From contig PTEX01000201.1 in NCBI GenBank assembly GCA_003342815.1, positions 1,276,420 through 1,340,419 of the forward strand: a stretch of 64,000 bases of DNA. The letters are read 5' to 3'. The notes below the pieces were generated by a model. That model was given only the letters and a program-made list of their open reading frames with translations. It ran no database searches and was not told where the DNA came from. The stretch is from Eudromia elegans. Taxonomy: Eukaryota; Chordata; Aves; Tinamiformes; Tinamidae. Each line of letters starts with the position of its first letter. Positions within the stretch are counted from its first letter, which is position 1. The translations under genes were made by a program, and so were the position numbers. This document shows positions 34,705 to 46,856 of the stretch, one piece after another.

Positions 34705-36273
34705 TTCTGTGTCTAGAGATTGTCTTCAATTCAAATGATACTGATTTGGCATCAAAGGCATTTAGTACTTTTCCATGGAAACTGGACCAACATTTTTGGT
34801 TTAATGGAATTCTTTGGTTATGAAAAGTGAAATATTTGAGAATTTTAGTCACAAGCCAGTAGAACGTGAAGAATACATATGGCTAACTGGTTGGTGTTGA
34901 GTCATAAAAAGCAATCATATCAGTGTGTTCTTAAAGGGCAATATTTCAAGAGTAGATTTCAAATAAAGTTGTTGAACCCTACTTTTCTGGGCTTCTTTCT
35001 TCCTTCCTACTTAAAGGTCTTCTTTTTACTGTGATGCTTTTGTTAGATCTTGTTGCCTTTTTTTTTCTTTTTCGTGTCTCCTGGATTTTTGAGTTGCCTA
35101 ATACCAGGTTTTCTTACTGGGTTTTTTTCTCTTATTCTCTGTCCATAAAAACCAGTTCGTTTTCTCTCACTTTATTTTTGAGACCTTTTTTTTTCCCATC
35201 TCTGTACTCTTCTGTTTGCATATGTGAGGAAAATTTTGCTGGACTTTGTAAGGCTGGAAACAAAAAGAAATAGTGAAAGACAAAAAGATCTGAATCTGTG
35301 CTTGTAGGATAGTAGAAGCCAGCTGTCCAAACAGACTGTGTATATGGTCATAAATTTATTGGAAGATGAGTGTTTTATTAATAAGAATGAACATTTTTGA
35401 TATTTTCTTTGCAGTCCACAGGGAGATGAATATAAATTCACTAAATTATTCTGAATGCTAATACTAGCAGAGTAGGAAAGAAGTCTGTTTTTATAATATG
35501 TGGCATTTTCTTGTAAAAAAATATTTCAACAATAAGGAGAACTTAGGAAATAATTGTTGAAAAATCATATTTAAGCTAGAACCTATGGAAGAGTCACTCC
35601 TAAAAATGAATATCCTACGNAGCAGTGCCCATCTACTGGGTTACATTATTTTCACAAGGCCTGGACTGTGCTGACAAAACTCTCTTACCTGTGGAAACAA
35701 TTACTACCTCCCATGTTGAAAAGAATATAGTCTGTATGAAATATAATATACGTCATCTGTGATATTTTTGCTGTAGATGTTATCCAGATTTTGTATAGAT
35801 CAAGTAGAAATTTTCATCAAACAATTATACTTTTCTGTTCCTTCCCAATGTTCCCGCCCCGAGTCCTTTAGTCATTTTAACTATTAGTATATACTGTAAA
35901 AATTAAAGTTGATTTTACTCTTGAGAGCCAGGAAGTCATTTGAGATTAGGTTTTATTGTTGGAAAAGGGCAATGACTTGAGATAACCCCTGTATTTCCCA
36001 GATTTGACAAAATTACACTATACTGAAAAATAGACAACATGGAATGATACTTTGAAAAAGAAAAAAAAAAAGCTTGTAGGATACATTGATCAAAGGTGAG
36101 TTTAGCTGTTAGTAGAAAATTTTATCCTGCAATTTGTCAGTAAACAGCAGGGATCTGGAATAGCTTTAAATGTTAAAAGAACAGCATTTTCCTCTTGCGA
36201 AAACCCAAATATAAAGAATGCCATTGTTTGCTGAACATGCGACAACCAGTCTGGTTTATATTAAGTTGAAGTT

Positions 36274-36288
36274 ACTGCCATCTGGTGG
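36274..36288 (-). promoter_or_regulatory. CTCF-like binding site
   Basis: On the - strand the sequence reads CCACCAGATGGCAGT, which fits the vertebrate CTCF core CCANNAGRKGGCRSY at every position. CTCF sites set loop and domain borders. A single motif match is common by chance in a genome, so occupancy is not shown, but a full match is the strongest single factor motif I found here. Confidence 0.55.
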
Positions 36289-39015
36289 GGAAAAGAGTAT
36301 TATATTACTACAATTGGAAGGGAGTGTATTAGATTTTACTTTCTCCAGGAAAGAAAAAGCAAAGCTTGAGAAGCCAGTGAGTATTATATGAAATATTTGT
36401 GTATTGTCTTAGTATTTGGGGCTGATTTTAAAAGAATCATATGAAAATGTTGAATGATGAAGCATGGTCTCCTAATTCAGGTATTTGTTAAGGATATGAA
36501 ACCATTTAAAAAGAAAAAAGAAAAAATGTGAAAGGTGAAAGAGAGAGATGTGCGAGATGTATTCTGTGACACTGCCAGTGCAGCCATACTTCAGGCCTAG
36601 GTCACTATATATGATAATGAATAAAAGTGTTTCCCAAAAAGATTCCTTTGTCCTTTCTAAGGCCAAAGGTTTTTACATTTTATACAATACTTTGACTAGC
36701 ATTTTTTTTATAGCAGAGATGACTCCTAATTATTGCTGCAGAAACATCTGGCCTAGCTCTGCCTTAGACTTTGTTTTTTTGAGAGGGAGAACACAACAAC
36801 AAGCCTTCTCCTTGGATCTGGACATAAACTTGTGTTAACTCTTGATTGAAACTTGAAGACATAACCCAACAGGAGTAGATTTGTACTAAAGGAGTCTGTG
36901 GGGTATCTTAGACATACAAAATGGGAAGAGTTGCTTTTTCAAGGAGCTAACACTTTTAGGGTAGATGTTACAGTGCTGTCAATGATAGGCAAAGTAGAAG
37001 GAGATTCAGCTGTGGGGAACAGTCATTTCACAGCAGCCGATGGTGTTGGCTCATGTAAGGCTATAGAGCTAGGCATGTGTACAAGGCCTCTGTGTTGCTG
37101 AGGTGTTGAATGTGGTTAATGGAAAACTAGGCACTGGGTAGGAGGGAACTGAGGCCACCGGACTGTGAGTCCTGGCAATTTCAGTCACCAAGGAGGCTTA
37201 ATCCGGGCCCTTCTAAACAGTTTGCCCTGTGTTCAGCTGGACAAGCAGAAGGTTGTGCTACAGACACATTAGGTTCCTCTTTAGAAGGCAGACTGAATTT
37301 TTCAGTCCTCTAACGAGGGGAGTATTCCTCTGGTGACATTCTCTCCATAGACCTGTTTGTGCCTTTGGGGACATTGTTCTTGCGTGTAAGTCCTGCTTTC
37401 TGAGGGCTTTCTGAGGGAGCTATCTCAAGCAAACATTTGTTTCTCTGGATCCTAGCTCTGCTGTTAGAGATGTCCCTATCAGGCCTGTGCTGAATGGGGT
37501 CTAATTGTGTGTAACATTCCTGCAGCCTGGCTAGACTGAGCTGAACAAACTCACTTGGTCAGAAAGATGTGGGGCTGCTTCTCGTATAGCTGTCCTGTAA
37601 GGAGCAGCTTATGTGATATTTGCTTCATCCCTTTCCAAGTGCTTGATCAGATCTGGTCTGCGTGGAAGAGCACACTCTCTTTTCTCTCATAGCCGTGTAT
37701 ATTCTCTTTCACAACAAGAGGTGAGAGGCCAAAAAACTTTTGGAAATCTGTCATCCTTTAATCTATTTAAGCAAAAAAAAATCTAATGATACTGGGTTTC
37801 TATATACCTCTTAGAGTTTACTGAAGGGGTTAAGTGTGGTTATGGAAAAAGATATTTCTCATCTCTCATCATTCTTATTTATTTTCTTTAAAATTCTTTT
37901 TCATTTGATTGGTTTTTGCTGCCTGATTTTTTTTTATTTTTGTGTTGTTTTTTTTCCTTTCTCTGAACTCTCTAGGAGTCGGAATCTTGCCCAGATAACA
38001 TCTTTCAAAAGGAAAATCATTGACCTTATAATCCTGTCATTCTGCTTTTGAGACTGCATTTCACTGGCAGGTTGCTGATTTCTTCATCGGTTTTAGAGGA
38101 AGTAGATTTTCATGACTTTGTGATGCAATTGCTTAATTGTTTTTGGGGGAGTCAGGCACTTTTTGCACAGTAAGGCTCCTACTGGAAAGTTGTAATAGTC
38201 TGAGTTAGAGAGTTGGGTGGTACATGACCGCATATTATGGAAGTGCTTNATACTCAAGCCCACAGCTGCTGCCCAGAGAACCACGCAGTGCAAAGAGTCT
38301 NTCTGACTCAGGCTAGTCTACACGAGCCAGAAAAATGAAACAACTCTTAGAAAGAAAATAATNTCTGGTTCCCTCTTCTAGCCTCCAGCTCCCAACATAA
38401 AGTGTACTTTGTGCTGTGTAACAGAAGAGACCAATTTGATTAGCTCTTGATTACAAAACTGGCTCCTTTTTCTTTTTACTGACATTTAACCAATCTTTGA
38501 AGTCATGAGAGTCTTGAGAAGAAAGATTTCTGATAGTTATTTTTTACTTGCTTATAAATACACAATAATATATAATGTATATTATAACCTTGTGAGATCA
38601 CCAGTCTGATAGTTAATAGGTAATTTCTCCCTCTGCCAAGGGATAACTAAAAAAGGGAAGCTTTTGTAGTCAGTGATGATGTAATACTAGAGGTTAGAGT
38701 GATGTTTCATTTGAAATAAAAATGGCATCTTGTAGCCCATCTGTTAAGATGGGAGTTTAATGTTATTATGTCATATGAACTATACGTTAGAATNTGCATT
38801 ACAATCTCTCTAATTTGAGCTATTTATATTAAAACTGATTATAGACGTGTGAGAAGACATGTGACATACAGAATGAGAAGTTACAAAAATAATTGGGTCA
38901 AAGTCTTTGTGTTATTCAGGAAATAAGGACAGTGTGGAAGATGTGTTCCTATGTGTTCCTCTCCAGGAACAATCTGTTAGATGTGATGTTTGCATTGGAT
39001 ATTTGAATTTCTGTC

Positions 39016-39142
39016 ATTGGAAGTTTTCAAGGCATGACGGGACAAGCTTCTTAGATACCTGTCCTTATTAGACCTGCTTGGAGCAGAAGGTTGGACTAGA
39101 TGACCTCCAGAGGTTCCTTGAACTTCCATTATCCTGTGGTTC
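39016..39142 (+). repeat. CR1 LINE, 3' terminal fragment
   Basis: A 5'-truncated CR1 end. TTGGAAGTTTTCAAGGCATG opens the match, AGACCTGCTTGGAGCAGAAG and GTTGGACTAGATGACCTCCA follow, then GAGGTTCCTTGAACTTCC and a degenerate terminal repeat (ATTATCCTG TGGTTCC). It is more diverged than the copy near 9.3 kb but the layout is unmistakable. No coding part of the element is left. Confidence 0.88.
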
Positions 39143-42100
39143 CTTATTCTCTTACCTCTTAAAGGCATGATATTCCCAGAGAAGGGTATTTCATTCTGTG
39201 AGAACAGAGATTTAAGTTTAGGATCCTGGTTCCCATCTTGAAGGTGATGAATGAATGCCTGAAGCTACTAAAAGTATTGCCTGAATTCTGTGATATAACT
39301 ATCGACTCATGCACAACAGAACTTCTTATCACTCTGATAAAGCCTGTCTGCTCNGCCTTTCTAGGGAGTGCTTTGGGTGTTGCAGGTGACTGGCTGTGGA
39401 CCTGCAAGTGCAAGACAAGTCTCAGTTACTTAGCTTTGCCCGACACTGACACAGGAGTCGGTGTACACATTTATTAAAACAATAAAGTAAACCATTGTAT
39501 TTTGCACTCACTTTCCCCCTTAGAAAAAGAGGAAGTGAACCAAACATGACTATTACTTCTATTTCTTAACAGACTACCGAGTCTTAATATGACTTAGATA
39601 GTATGGTGACAAAGGCTGTAAAAAGACCATCCAACAGAAGAATAAATACCTTAAAAAGTGCTTTATTTGCTTTTTGAAGCAACATAACTTTGTATTTTTC
39701 AGACAACAAATGCTGTATATTAAAATTCTACGTGTTAGTAATCTGAGGATCACTAAAATGCAAACAATACTTTCTGAAATTGTTGTGCCATCATCTATGG
39801 TTTAGAGGGAACACCCTCTCTCTGGGGTGGAGAAATAATTCAATTGAGGAGACACTTAGCAATTTTGGCTGCTCTAGAACAAATATCCTCAAGTAAAACA
39901 AACTTTATGAACTTCATGCTGTTCTTATTCCTGTTTACGAAAGGAACCTCAAAACTCAAGTTATTTAGAAGAGCTGGTTAGATGGATTTAAACAGCACTT
40001 ACTAAAGACATCTCGTTTGGTACAGGTGTGGTTTGGCTCCATTTTGAGGAACNCTGGTCTCAGTAACCGCAGAACTGAATTTTCATGTAGCAGAGTGTGA
40101 TTGGCTACCATATGAANGTCTTTTGCAGTGAGGAACCAGGAGCTGAGCTGGAGTTAACTCAGCATTACCTGGAAATTCATCTTTTGGATTCATTGCAGAG
40201 CCAGTTTGGATCCGTGTTGCAGTATGGCTACATGAATTCTGAAACCAGCTTAAGCCCACGAGCAGAGCAGCTACTTTTGAGCTGCACAGAGCTCCCTGTA
40301 GCAGGGCCAGCAGGCTGCACGCACAGTGAACATGTGTGTACCTCTGTCTCTTCTCCAGAACGAGGAGCACAGAAAGCGTGTGCATAGGTCCCTGGCTGCG
40401 TGGAGTTAGTTCAAGTCCAGCAGGTATTTTCAGTTTGGACTTGGAGCCAGCTTCCCCAAATCCACAATGAATCAATTTTCAGCCTCCAGGACTTCATCCT
40501 GCCCCATTCCCAGAAGGTCTTAGGAGGTCAAGAGTGGCAGCTCTGCAATAACCGATAGGCCATAGTGGCCTAGAGCTGGTAAAGTTATGAGAGCAGAGAG
40601 GACTTCAGTGCAGTTCCCTCTTTGGGGAGCCCTGTCTGTGCTCTCCAGCGAGCATCCAGCACAAGAGTACCCGGCAGCCTGAGCAGAGCACGGAGCAGCG
40701 GCTGGCCCGGTCCATATGGCACACAGGGGTCTGGCCCTTGTGCTGCGTGGGATGCAGCCTCGGGGCTCTGCTGCATCTGTGGAGCTGCCTGCGGCCCTCG
40801 CCAGTGTCCTGCCCCTTCTCTCCTATAGCTCTCCAGAACCCTCCTTCCCTCACCACCCTCCAAACCCTGTCGGTTTCTGGAGAATCCGGGTTCCCGTCTG
40901 CTCGGACAACAGACAACTGATGCTGCTGCGGTAAGGAGATAAGGTTACAGGATTGATGCAGAGGGGAAAGGTTACAGTAATGAAACCTAATAAAAAAATC
41001 CCTCTATTTTTTATGTCTACTTTGTTAGAGGATTGGCTTTAAAATACAAAACTAAAAGCCTGGTAAAATTAAACTAGAATCTTCTTTATGCTTCATATCA
41101 ATATGTCATTAATGTACTGCATTAAAATGGTGAGGTAGAAGATACAGGAGTGCTTGTAACATCTTTAGTGCAGGTTCTGTTATGGCAGGATCTTATTTCT
41201 TTTCAGGCTCTTAGCCATTGACTTCCATTTCACTTAGCTCCTTGTTAAGTGGTGATAGTGTGGCGGTTTTTAGCATAAGAACTGCCTCGCTGAGCATTTT
41301 AGATGCCCAGCCCTCCACTTCCTCTCACCTGGGTCATTGTCTAAGGGGTTTTGTAATCCTGATACCCCATGTTGGAGCAAATGGAGTCATTTTCCACAAC
41401 AGAAGCCCAAAGGAGCCCAAAGGTAAGCTCCTGTCCACCCATTCCTTTGCTCGAGAGCACGTAGGGGTTGCCTCCCGTGGCCCTCACCACAGGTTCACAC
41501 TCCCCCCAAGGGGCAACGGGGCAGAGGTTTTGAGTGCGCAAAAATGGCTCGAGAAACAGACTCTGAAAAACAACCACAGCAGCTCAGAAATTTACTTTTG
41601 GGTACCCAAAATAAATCAATCTTGACAATTTTGTGCCTGTAGAACCGAGCTGATCATAATGGCCCTCACAGGGTCTTGTGTGTAAATATGTTTGTGTTCT
41701 TTAAGGTAAAGTAATGAAGGTTTGGAAGGTGCTTAGAGAGCAAGGTAGGTACCACAGGAAACAGCCCTTTCAGAAATTAACAATTCCGTGTTAAACTTTA
41801 GGTACTCTGAAGAGTGCTTTCAATAGAGGATAAAACATTGAGGAATAAGACCCAAAGGATGTGGTGAAAAGGTGCTTAGATAATGACAAATGTCCATTCT
41901 AAACAGTGACACCTGCTCAGATTATGAAGTATATATTAGCAGATTATGAAATATGTATTATATGTATATTTTACTCTTCAGGGTTCTTTTTATTCTTAAT
42001 GGCTTTCCAGAGCAAAGCATATGTCTATTAGATATATATTGTAGTGTATACATAGCAAATGACAAAACACCATATTTTGTTGCTATGTTGAGGTTATAAA

Positions 42101-43839
42101 GTTGAGCTTCAGAAGTTAGATTATGAATATATGCATTCAAACAGCTGGCAATTAATATGTATTTTTTTAAGAAAATAAATAAATATATTAAGATGTTTGC
42201 TTCAATGCAGTTTTTCTTCTGATAGCTATTGTATAAGAACTCATCCTTGGATATGCTTTTTACAGTGTTTTATATAAAAGAATACTGTTCCCATATTCTT
42301 TGAAGTCTGTGGGTTTGATCACCTGTACTGGAACAATGTAATAAGAGGCATTATTAATGTGATTTTAAAACAATATTTTCAAAGTCAATGTGATTATGCT
42401 ATAAGATCAATAGCACTATTAAATCTTCACAAATAAAAGCATCATCACTTTTAATTACATGTTACGCCGCATCTACTGGCATAAGCCAAAGATATTATTG
42501 TCTTGTTCAAGAATGGCCTGTGCCATTGCCACGACATGCCAGCTTTACAGAAAAAAACTGATACTGGCACACAAAATATGTCATGAGGAAAAATGAGCAA
42601 CCATTAACATAGTTGAACATTGAGAAAAAGGGAGATATTTTATAACTAAAGTAATACAGCAATAGTTAATTTACGTTTTAACCGATGATACCAAAATACA
42701 TAGATTGCTATTATAATTAATTCTTTTGGCTTACCAGAAGGTCGTAGTGCAGAAAGAACAAAATACTTCGNTGAGTTGCCTGATTTTGCTGAAGAGGTGT
42801 TTGATGGAAGACACCTGAATTGACAAATCTGAAGGTATATTGCATTAAATGTAGATGGAAGGGGAGATGTGGCTGATCATAGGTTAGTGTGATAAGGGGT
42901 CTCAGCACCCACCTAAGTCATCTGGGCTCGTGGATTTTGTAGTTACAGTAAATCCAAGTTTTAACAGAGATTTCAAAGAAGAGCTTGCCGTTTTGGTGAG
43001 AGACAGCAATATGCAAGTTTGAGGAAATGACAGCAGACCCAAATATCCTGTAGCTAGAACCGTTTTTGCAGATTTTACTCTCAAGTGTGATAGGAAGCAT
43101 AGGAAATAACACAGCAGTGCTTGTTCCAAAGGATGTGCTGGAGACTGTCAGCATGAACCACTCTGTAGATTAACACTGAAGAGAGCTTGTTTCTAGAGGA
43201 GGACCAGAGCCAAGGAGCTATAAAGAAGGGTAGAATGAACAGAAATATTATCTTCCCAGCAAAGAATTTAGGTGGTTTTGAGCATCAGGTAACGTGTGTC
43301 AAAGTCAGAGAAGAATGTCTTGACAAAATTAAGAGTTGATATGATAGGACATGCTTTTGTTGGGGAGGTTGGTGTGAATTGTCATAGTATATAAAAGAGA
43401 AAGTGTATCCTGCCTATGAAGACCTAGGGGAAATGTCAATGTAGGCCAGACAGTAGAGCTTTCAGAAAGGTTGAAAAGCACTGTATGGAAAGCACTTCTG
43501 TGAGATAAAGCCTGAAAAATTTATTTTAGCCATGTGTAGCTTAAGTTGATGGCCAGATATTCATGCAGCGATAACACATAAAAAAAAGAGAGTGCTATCT
43601 CCAAACGATTAAAAAGAATGGGGTGGCATGAGTGACTTGTAAGCTGGCTGTCTACGTGTATATTCCACAGAGATGAAGTGTTGTGTGTGTTTGCCTTTTC
43701 ACTGTTGTGAGTGACTTCTAGTTCATTTTGGATTGATCTACTTGGAAGCCAGGTGGGGTTTGGGAGACATCTAATAAAAATGGATTAATCAATACTTGTT
43801 TCATAAGCTAAGAAGTATTTACGCTGATTAAAAACTCAC

Positions 43840-43916
43840 CTCAATGTTCAAAAGACTTAGCAAGACAATTTGAGTAAAACTATCTCCTTGAAGCTTCCAA
43901 TAGGGATTCTGAGTAT
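43840..43916 (-). other. Candidate spliced exon (77 bp)
   Basis: On the - strand, acceptor CTTTTCTCATTACCAG and donor TTGAG/GTGAGT bound 77 bp, open in one frame (peptide includes TQNPYWKLQGDSFTQIVLLS). Not a protein I recognise. Confidence 0.17.
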
Positions 43917-43999
43917 CTGGTAATGAGAAAAGACATGAGCGAGTTTGATTTTAGAGCTCGTGGTACTTTTCCTTTTCATTCTACACTGTCTTTGTTCAG

Positions 44000-44073
44000 A
44001 GCTGTTGGGGAGTGGTAGAGANAGTAAGGCACAGATCACTGCTGTGTGGCAGTTGGAAGAAAGAACAGGACAG
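44000..44073 (+). other. Candidate spliced exon (74 bp)
   Basis: A long pyrimidine-rich acceptor ending TACACTGTCTTTGTTCAG and a consensus donor (GACAG/GTGAGT) bound 74 bp that are open in two frames. A - strand pair with equally good sites lies 84 bp away at 43840-43916, and both cannot easily be exons of the same gene, which shows how often such pairs appear. Confidence 0.18.
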
Positions 44074-45425
44074 GTGAGTAGCAATCCTGATTTTGTGATT
44101 TCATGTAGATAACTAGTCCTCGTTAGAGTGGGAAAGCTGCCTAATACTGACATTTATTCAACCCTTTCAAATGAAGTATAAAAGATTGCTGTTTTTCTAG
44201 AAGACGTCAGTGTAAATGTTAGAGAAGAGCTGCTGCTCCATTTTCAGCAAAACTCAGTTTCCAGATTTGGGCTTTGTTGGCTTCAGTTATTGCAAGTGCA
44301 TTCCAGATAACCACAAAAAGCGCAAGAATTCAGTCTTTCTNTTTTTTTCCTATTTTTTCTTTTTCCTTCTTTTTTTTTTAAGAAATCAATTCACATTCAT
44401 TTAACTGCATTTGGTTTCATTTAACTATATTTGAAAACTTTGAAGCTGAGGCTGATACACCAATACTGAACTCTGAATCTGTGTCATTTCCATTAAACAT
44501 AAATAGACAGTATATATGCAAGAATAGGAATCTCCTTTTCTCCTACCAGCCTTGTATTCCTGTAATTTCCTATTTCATTGTAACTTTTTAGTATCCAATC
44601 CATTCTTAGTGACTAACCAAGTATGAAATTCCACTGTAGCAAAGCAAATAACACTCATTTACATCATCACTCTTTTTATGTTCCTTGCTTTTAAATGGAT
44701 TATTAATAGAGTTTTGTAGAAGTGGCTGGAGTCAGTTCACATATGTCTCCTTGTTTGGGCAGAAAGGAGCTGAAGAAGCTGGGGTCAAGGAAATGCTTTT
44801 CTCGCGTCCNTTTGGTGTACCCTATGTATGTTTAAGTCAGGTGGCAGTGCCGGCTGAGATGGTCCCTGAGCTCTGTAATCACAGGCAGGCTGGCTCGCCA
44901 AGCGCAGCAGTTCAAAGATGGTGTTGGAGAGACACTGCAGACTTTGAGGTGTCAAGATAAGACGTAGGTGGTGTGTAAAACACTTAAACTTGCTGTGTCA
45001 TTGTGCAGCAACACCATTTCCTATTTGTGTCGGCCAGCTGCATCCTGGAGCATGGAGCTTTGTGCTCCATCCTTCCAGACTCTTGGAGCAGGCACAAGAC
45101 GGCCGAGGCCGCCATGGGTTCCTCCTGTATGGCACTGCAGGTAGTAGCTGTTTGGGATTTTCTTTCTGCTTTGGCACTTCTGTAGGAGAGGATTACTAGT
45201 TCCATTTTATAGACATACAGAAAAGAGGAAGAGGGAGGGAGACAAGGATATTTAAGTATTGAATTTCCATCAAAAAAGAGTTCGGTACATAAGTTTTTTG
45301 GGGATCGATGGCCCAGAGTTTGCTCACGCTGGATAAAGCAGTATGGGCTGGATGAGGAGTCTCTTCTACATTTCCCAGTTCAGAGTTGTACCGTAGGCAG
45401 TGGGATCTCTTTTTGTGTTTGCTTG

Positions 45426-45448
45426 TTGTATTGATTGTATCAATACAA
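45426..45448. repeat. Inverted repeat, 9-bp arms
   Basis: TTGTATTGA and TCAATACAA around the loop TTGTA. A short hairpin of no known role. Confidence 0.8.
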
Positions 45449-45699
45449 CTTACTATATAACAAGTTTCACAGTGTTGTAACTGGTCTGCACCATTTACTT
45501 TGACAATTCTTTTCTGGATGGATTTTACCAATGTGTGCAGTAGACTTTTTTTTTTTTTTTTAAAGATATAGATCCTGATATTTTTGTGTTCCTGGCACCT
45601 GACAATATTTGCCTCAAGTTAGTATTTCTGTAAGAGAAGATAGTTATGCATGATGAAACAGGCGGAACTGCCTGTCTTTCAATGGAAAGTTGTAAAATG

Positions 45700-46035
45700 T
45701 AGACAACTCTTTATTGTTTTAGGGAACAGATAACAGCTTTAGGTTTTCTGTGCCACACCTCTTTATCTGCACAAAACACATTGTTTATCTTTTAAGTGAA
45801 CACCTGAATCCACTTTAAATGCAGCTTGGGCCTCTCTAAAATATTAGGGCATAATTATTGTAAAGATTCCTGGGGCAATTTCACCTGAAGAGCAATCATT
45901 ACAGATAATGGTGATAATTATAACATTTGTTTCACTTGAAACACTAACTTGTTGTACATAGTGGTTATTAAAATGTCCTTCTGTGCTGTGTATGAATTTT
46001 ATGAAAAGATCACACAGAACACCTAATAGCTCTTC
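45700..46035. promoter_or_regulatory. Candidate conserved noncoding element
   Basis: High-complexity AT-rich sequence with GATA- and E-box-like words (GAACAGATAACAGC, TTATCTGCAC, TTAAGTGAACACCTGAATCC, GGCATAATTATTGT). No frame of note. An enhancer is the best guess. Confidence 0.3.
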
Positions 46036-46803
46036 AGTTGCATAGCCTAAGAAGAGGTGTTACTGCCTGTAAAGGAACTGTGTAATTCTAGTTTTCCTTG
46101 TTGATAAAGTGTGTTTTCTAGAGCGACCAGGCAGAATTACTTCTGCTGCTGCCTCACNCACCAGTTAGTCTGGGTTTAACGAGTGGAGAGGAAGGGGTTG
46201 CGGCAGTGCGATGAGACTTGCTGTGTGGCAGATACTGTTACCTCAGGAGGCCTTTATCTAATGCTTTTATCGGCATTGTCCTCCCCGAAGCCTGCACAGT
46301 CATCTCTGCTATGCAGTGTTGGGACCNGATACCTGATCTGCAAGCCTTCATTCCAGGCACTTCACAGCAGGAACAGGTGCAGTTAAATATAAAGTGTGCT
46401 TTCTAGTAACATCTACATTTCTGACTCCTTGTAGAACACTGCCTGCATTTCTTCATAGACTATAATAAAATATCATATAATATTATGTAATATATGTCAG
46501 TACCGTGTAGTAGATAATCCTCTACTTTCAGACATATGCAATTGTTACATCTAATATAAGAAAGCATATTTTGGAGACTAATATAAAGGGATACAGAGAA
46601 TGTTTTTCTAAAACAAACAATCTTATTGTTACATAACTTTTTGGCTTCAAAAATCAAGCAGGCTATTTGGTTCTGTATTGGGTTTTGAACCTGCCAACAC
46701 TGACAGCTTCATAGCATCTTTGTTTTAAATGTTGTTCAATTTGTATTATAGCAAATCTTGGTGCTTGGTTTAGTTTAACCTAAAATTTAAAAAATTTTAA
46801 AAA

Positions 46804-46856
46804 ATTTAAAAGAGATTTAAAAGAGATTTAAAAGAGATTTAAAAGAGATTTAAAAA
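46804..46856. repeat. 11-bp tandem repeat (ATTTAAAAGAG)
   Basis: Four perfect copies of ATTTAAAAGAG in tandem and a fifth partial copy. The array is preceded by a related AT-rich stretch (AAATTTAAAAAATTTTAAAA) that may have been the seed. The 11-bp period is close to one helical turn and every unit carries an A-run, so the array should be intrinsically bent. Confidence 0.93.

Larger units (their letters stand above)
32661..39015. other. AT-rich unique DNA, no gene seen
   Basis: Holds the two adjacent + strand candidate exons near 33.4 and 34.0 kb, a small tandem duplication at 33645, a TA tract and the CTCF-like site at 36274. A GC-richer patch near 33480-33630 has no recognised frame. Confidence 0.55.
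39143..45699. other. Mostly AT-rich unique DNA, no gene seen
   Basis: A GC-richer patch at about 40080-40930 has overlapping frames on both strands (up to 130 codons), none recognised. Candidate exons on opposite strands lie at 43.8-44.1 kb. A further - strand splice pair (39156-39195, 40 bp) sits directly after the CR1 end and is probably chance. Confidence 0.5.

Noticed and set aside
39156-39195. 40-bp - strand splice-site pair
   Set aside because: Directly abuts a CR1 end, very short, and such pairs are expected by chance.
40083-40934. Overlapping frames up to 130 codons on both strands
   Set aside because: GC-rich composition explains them; no protein recognised and no gene structure seen.
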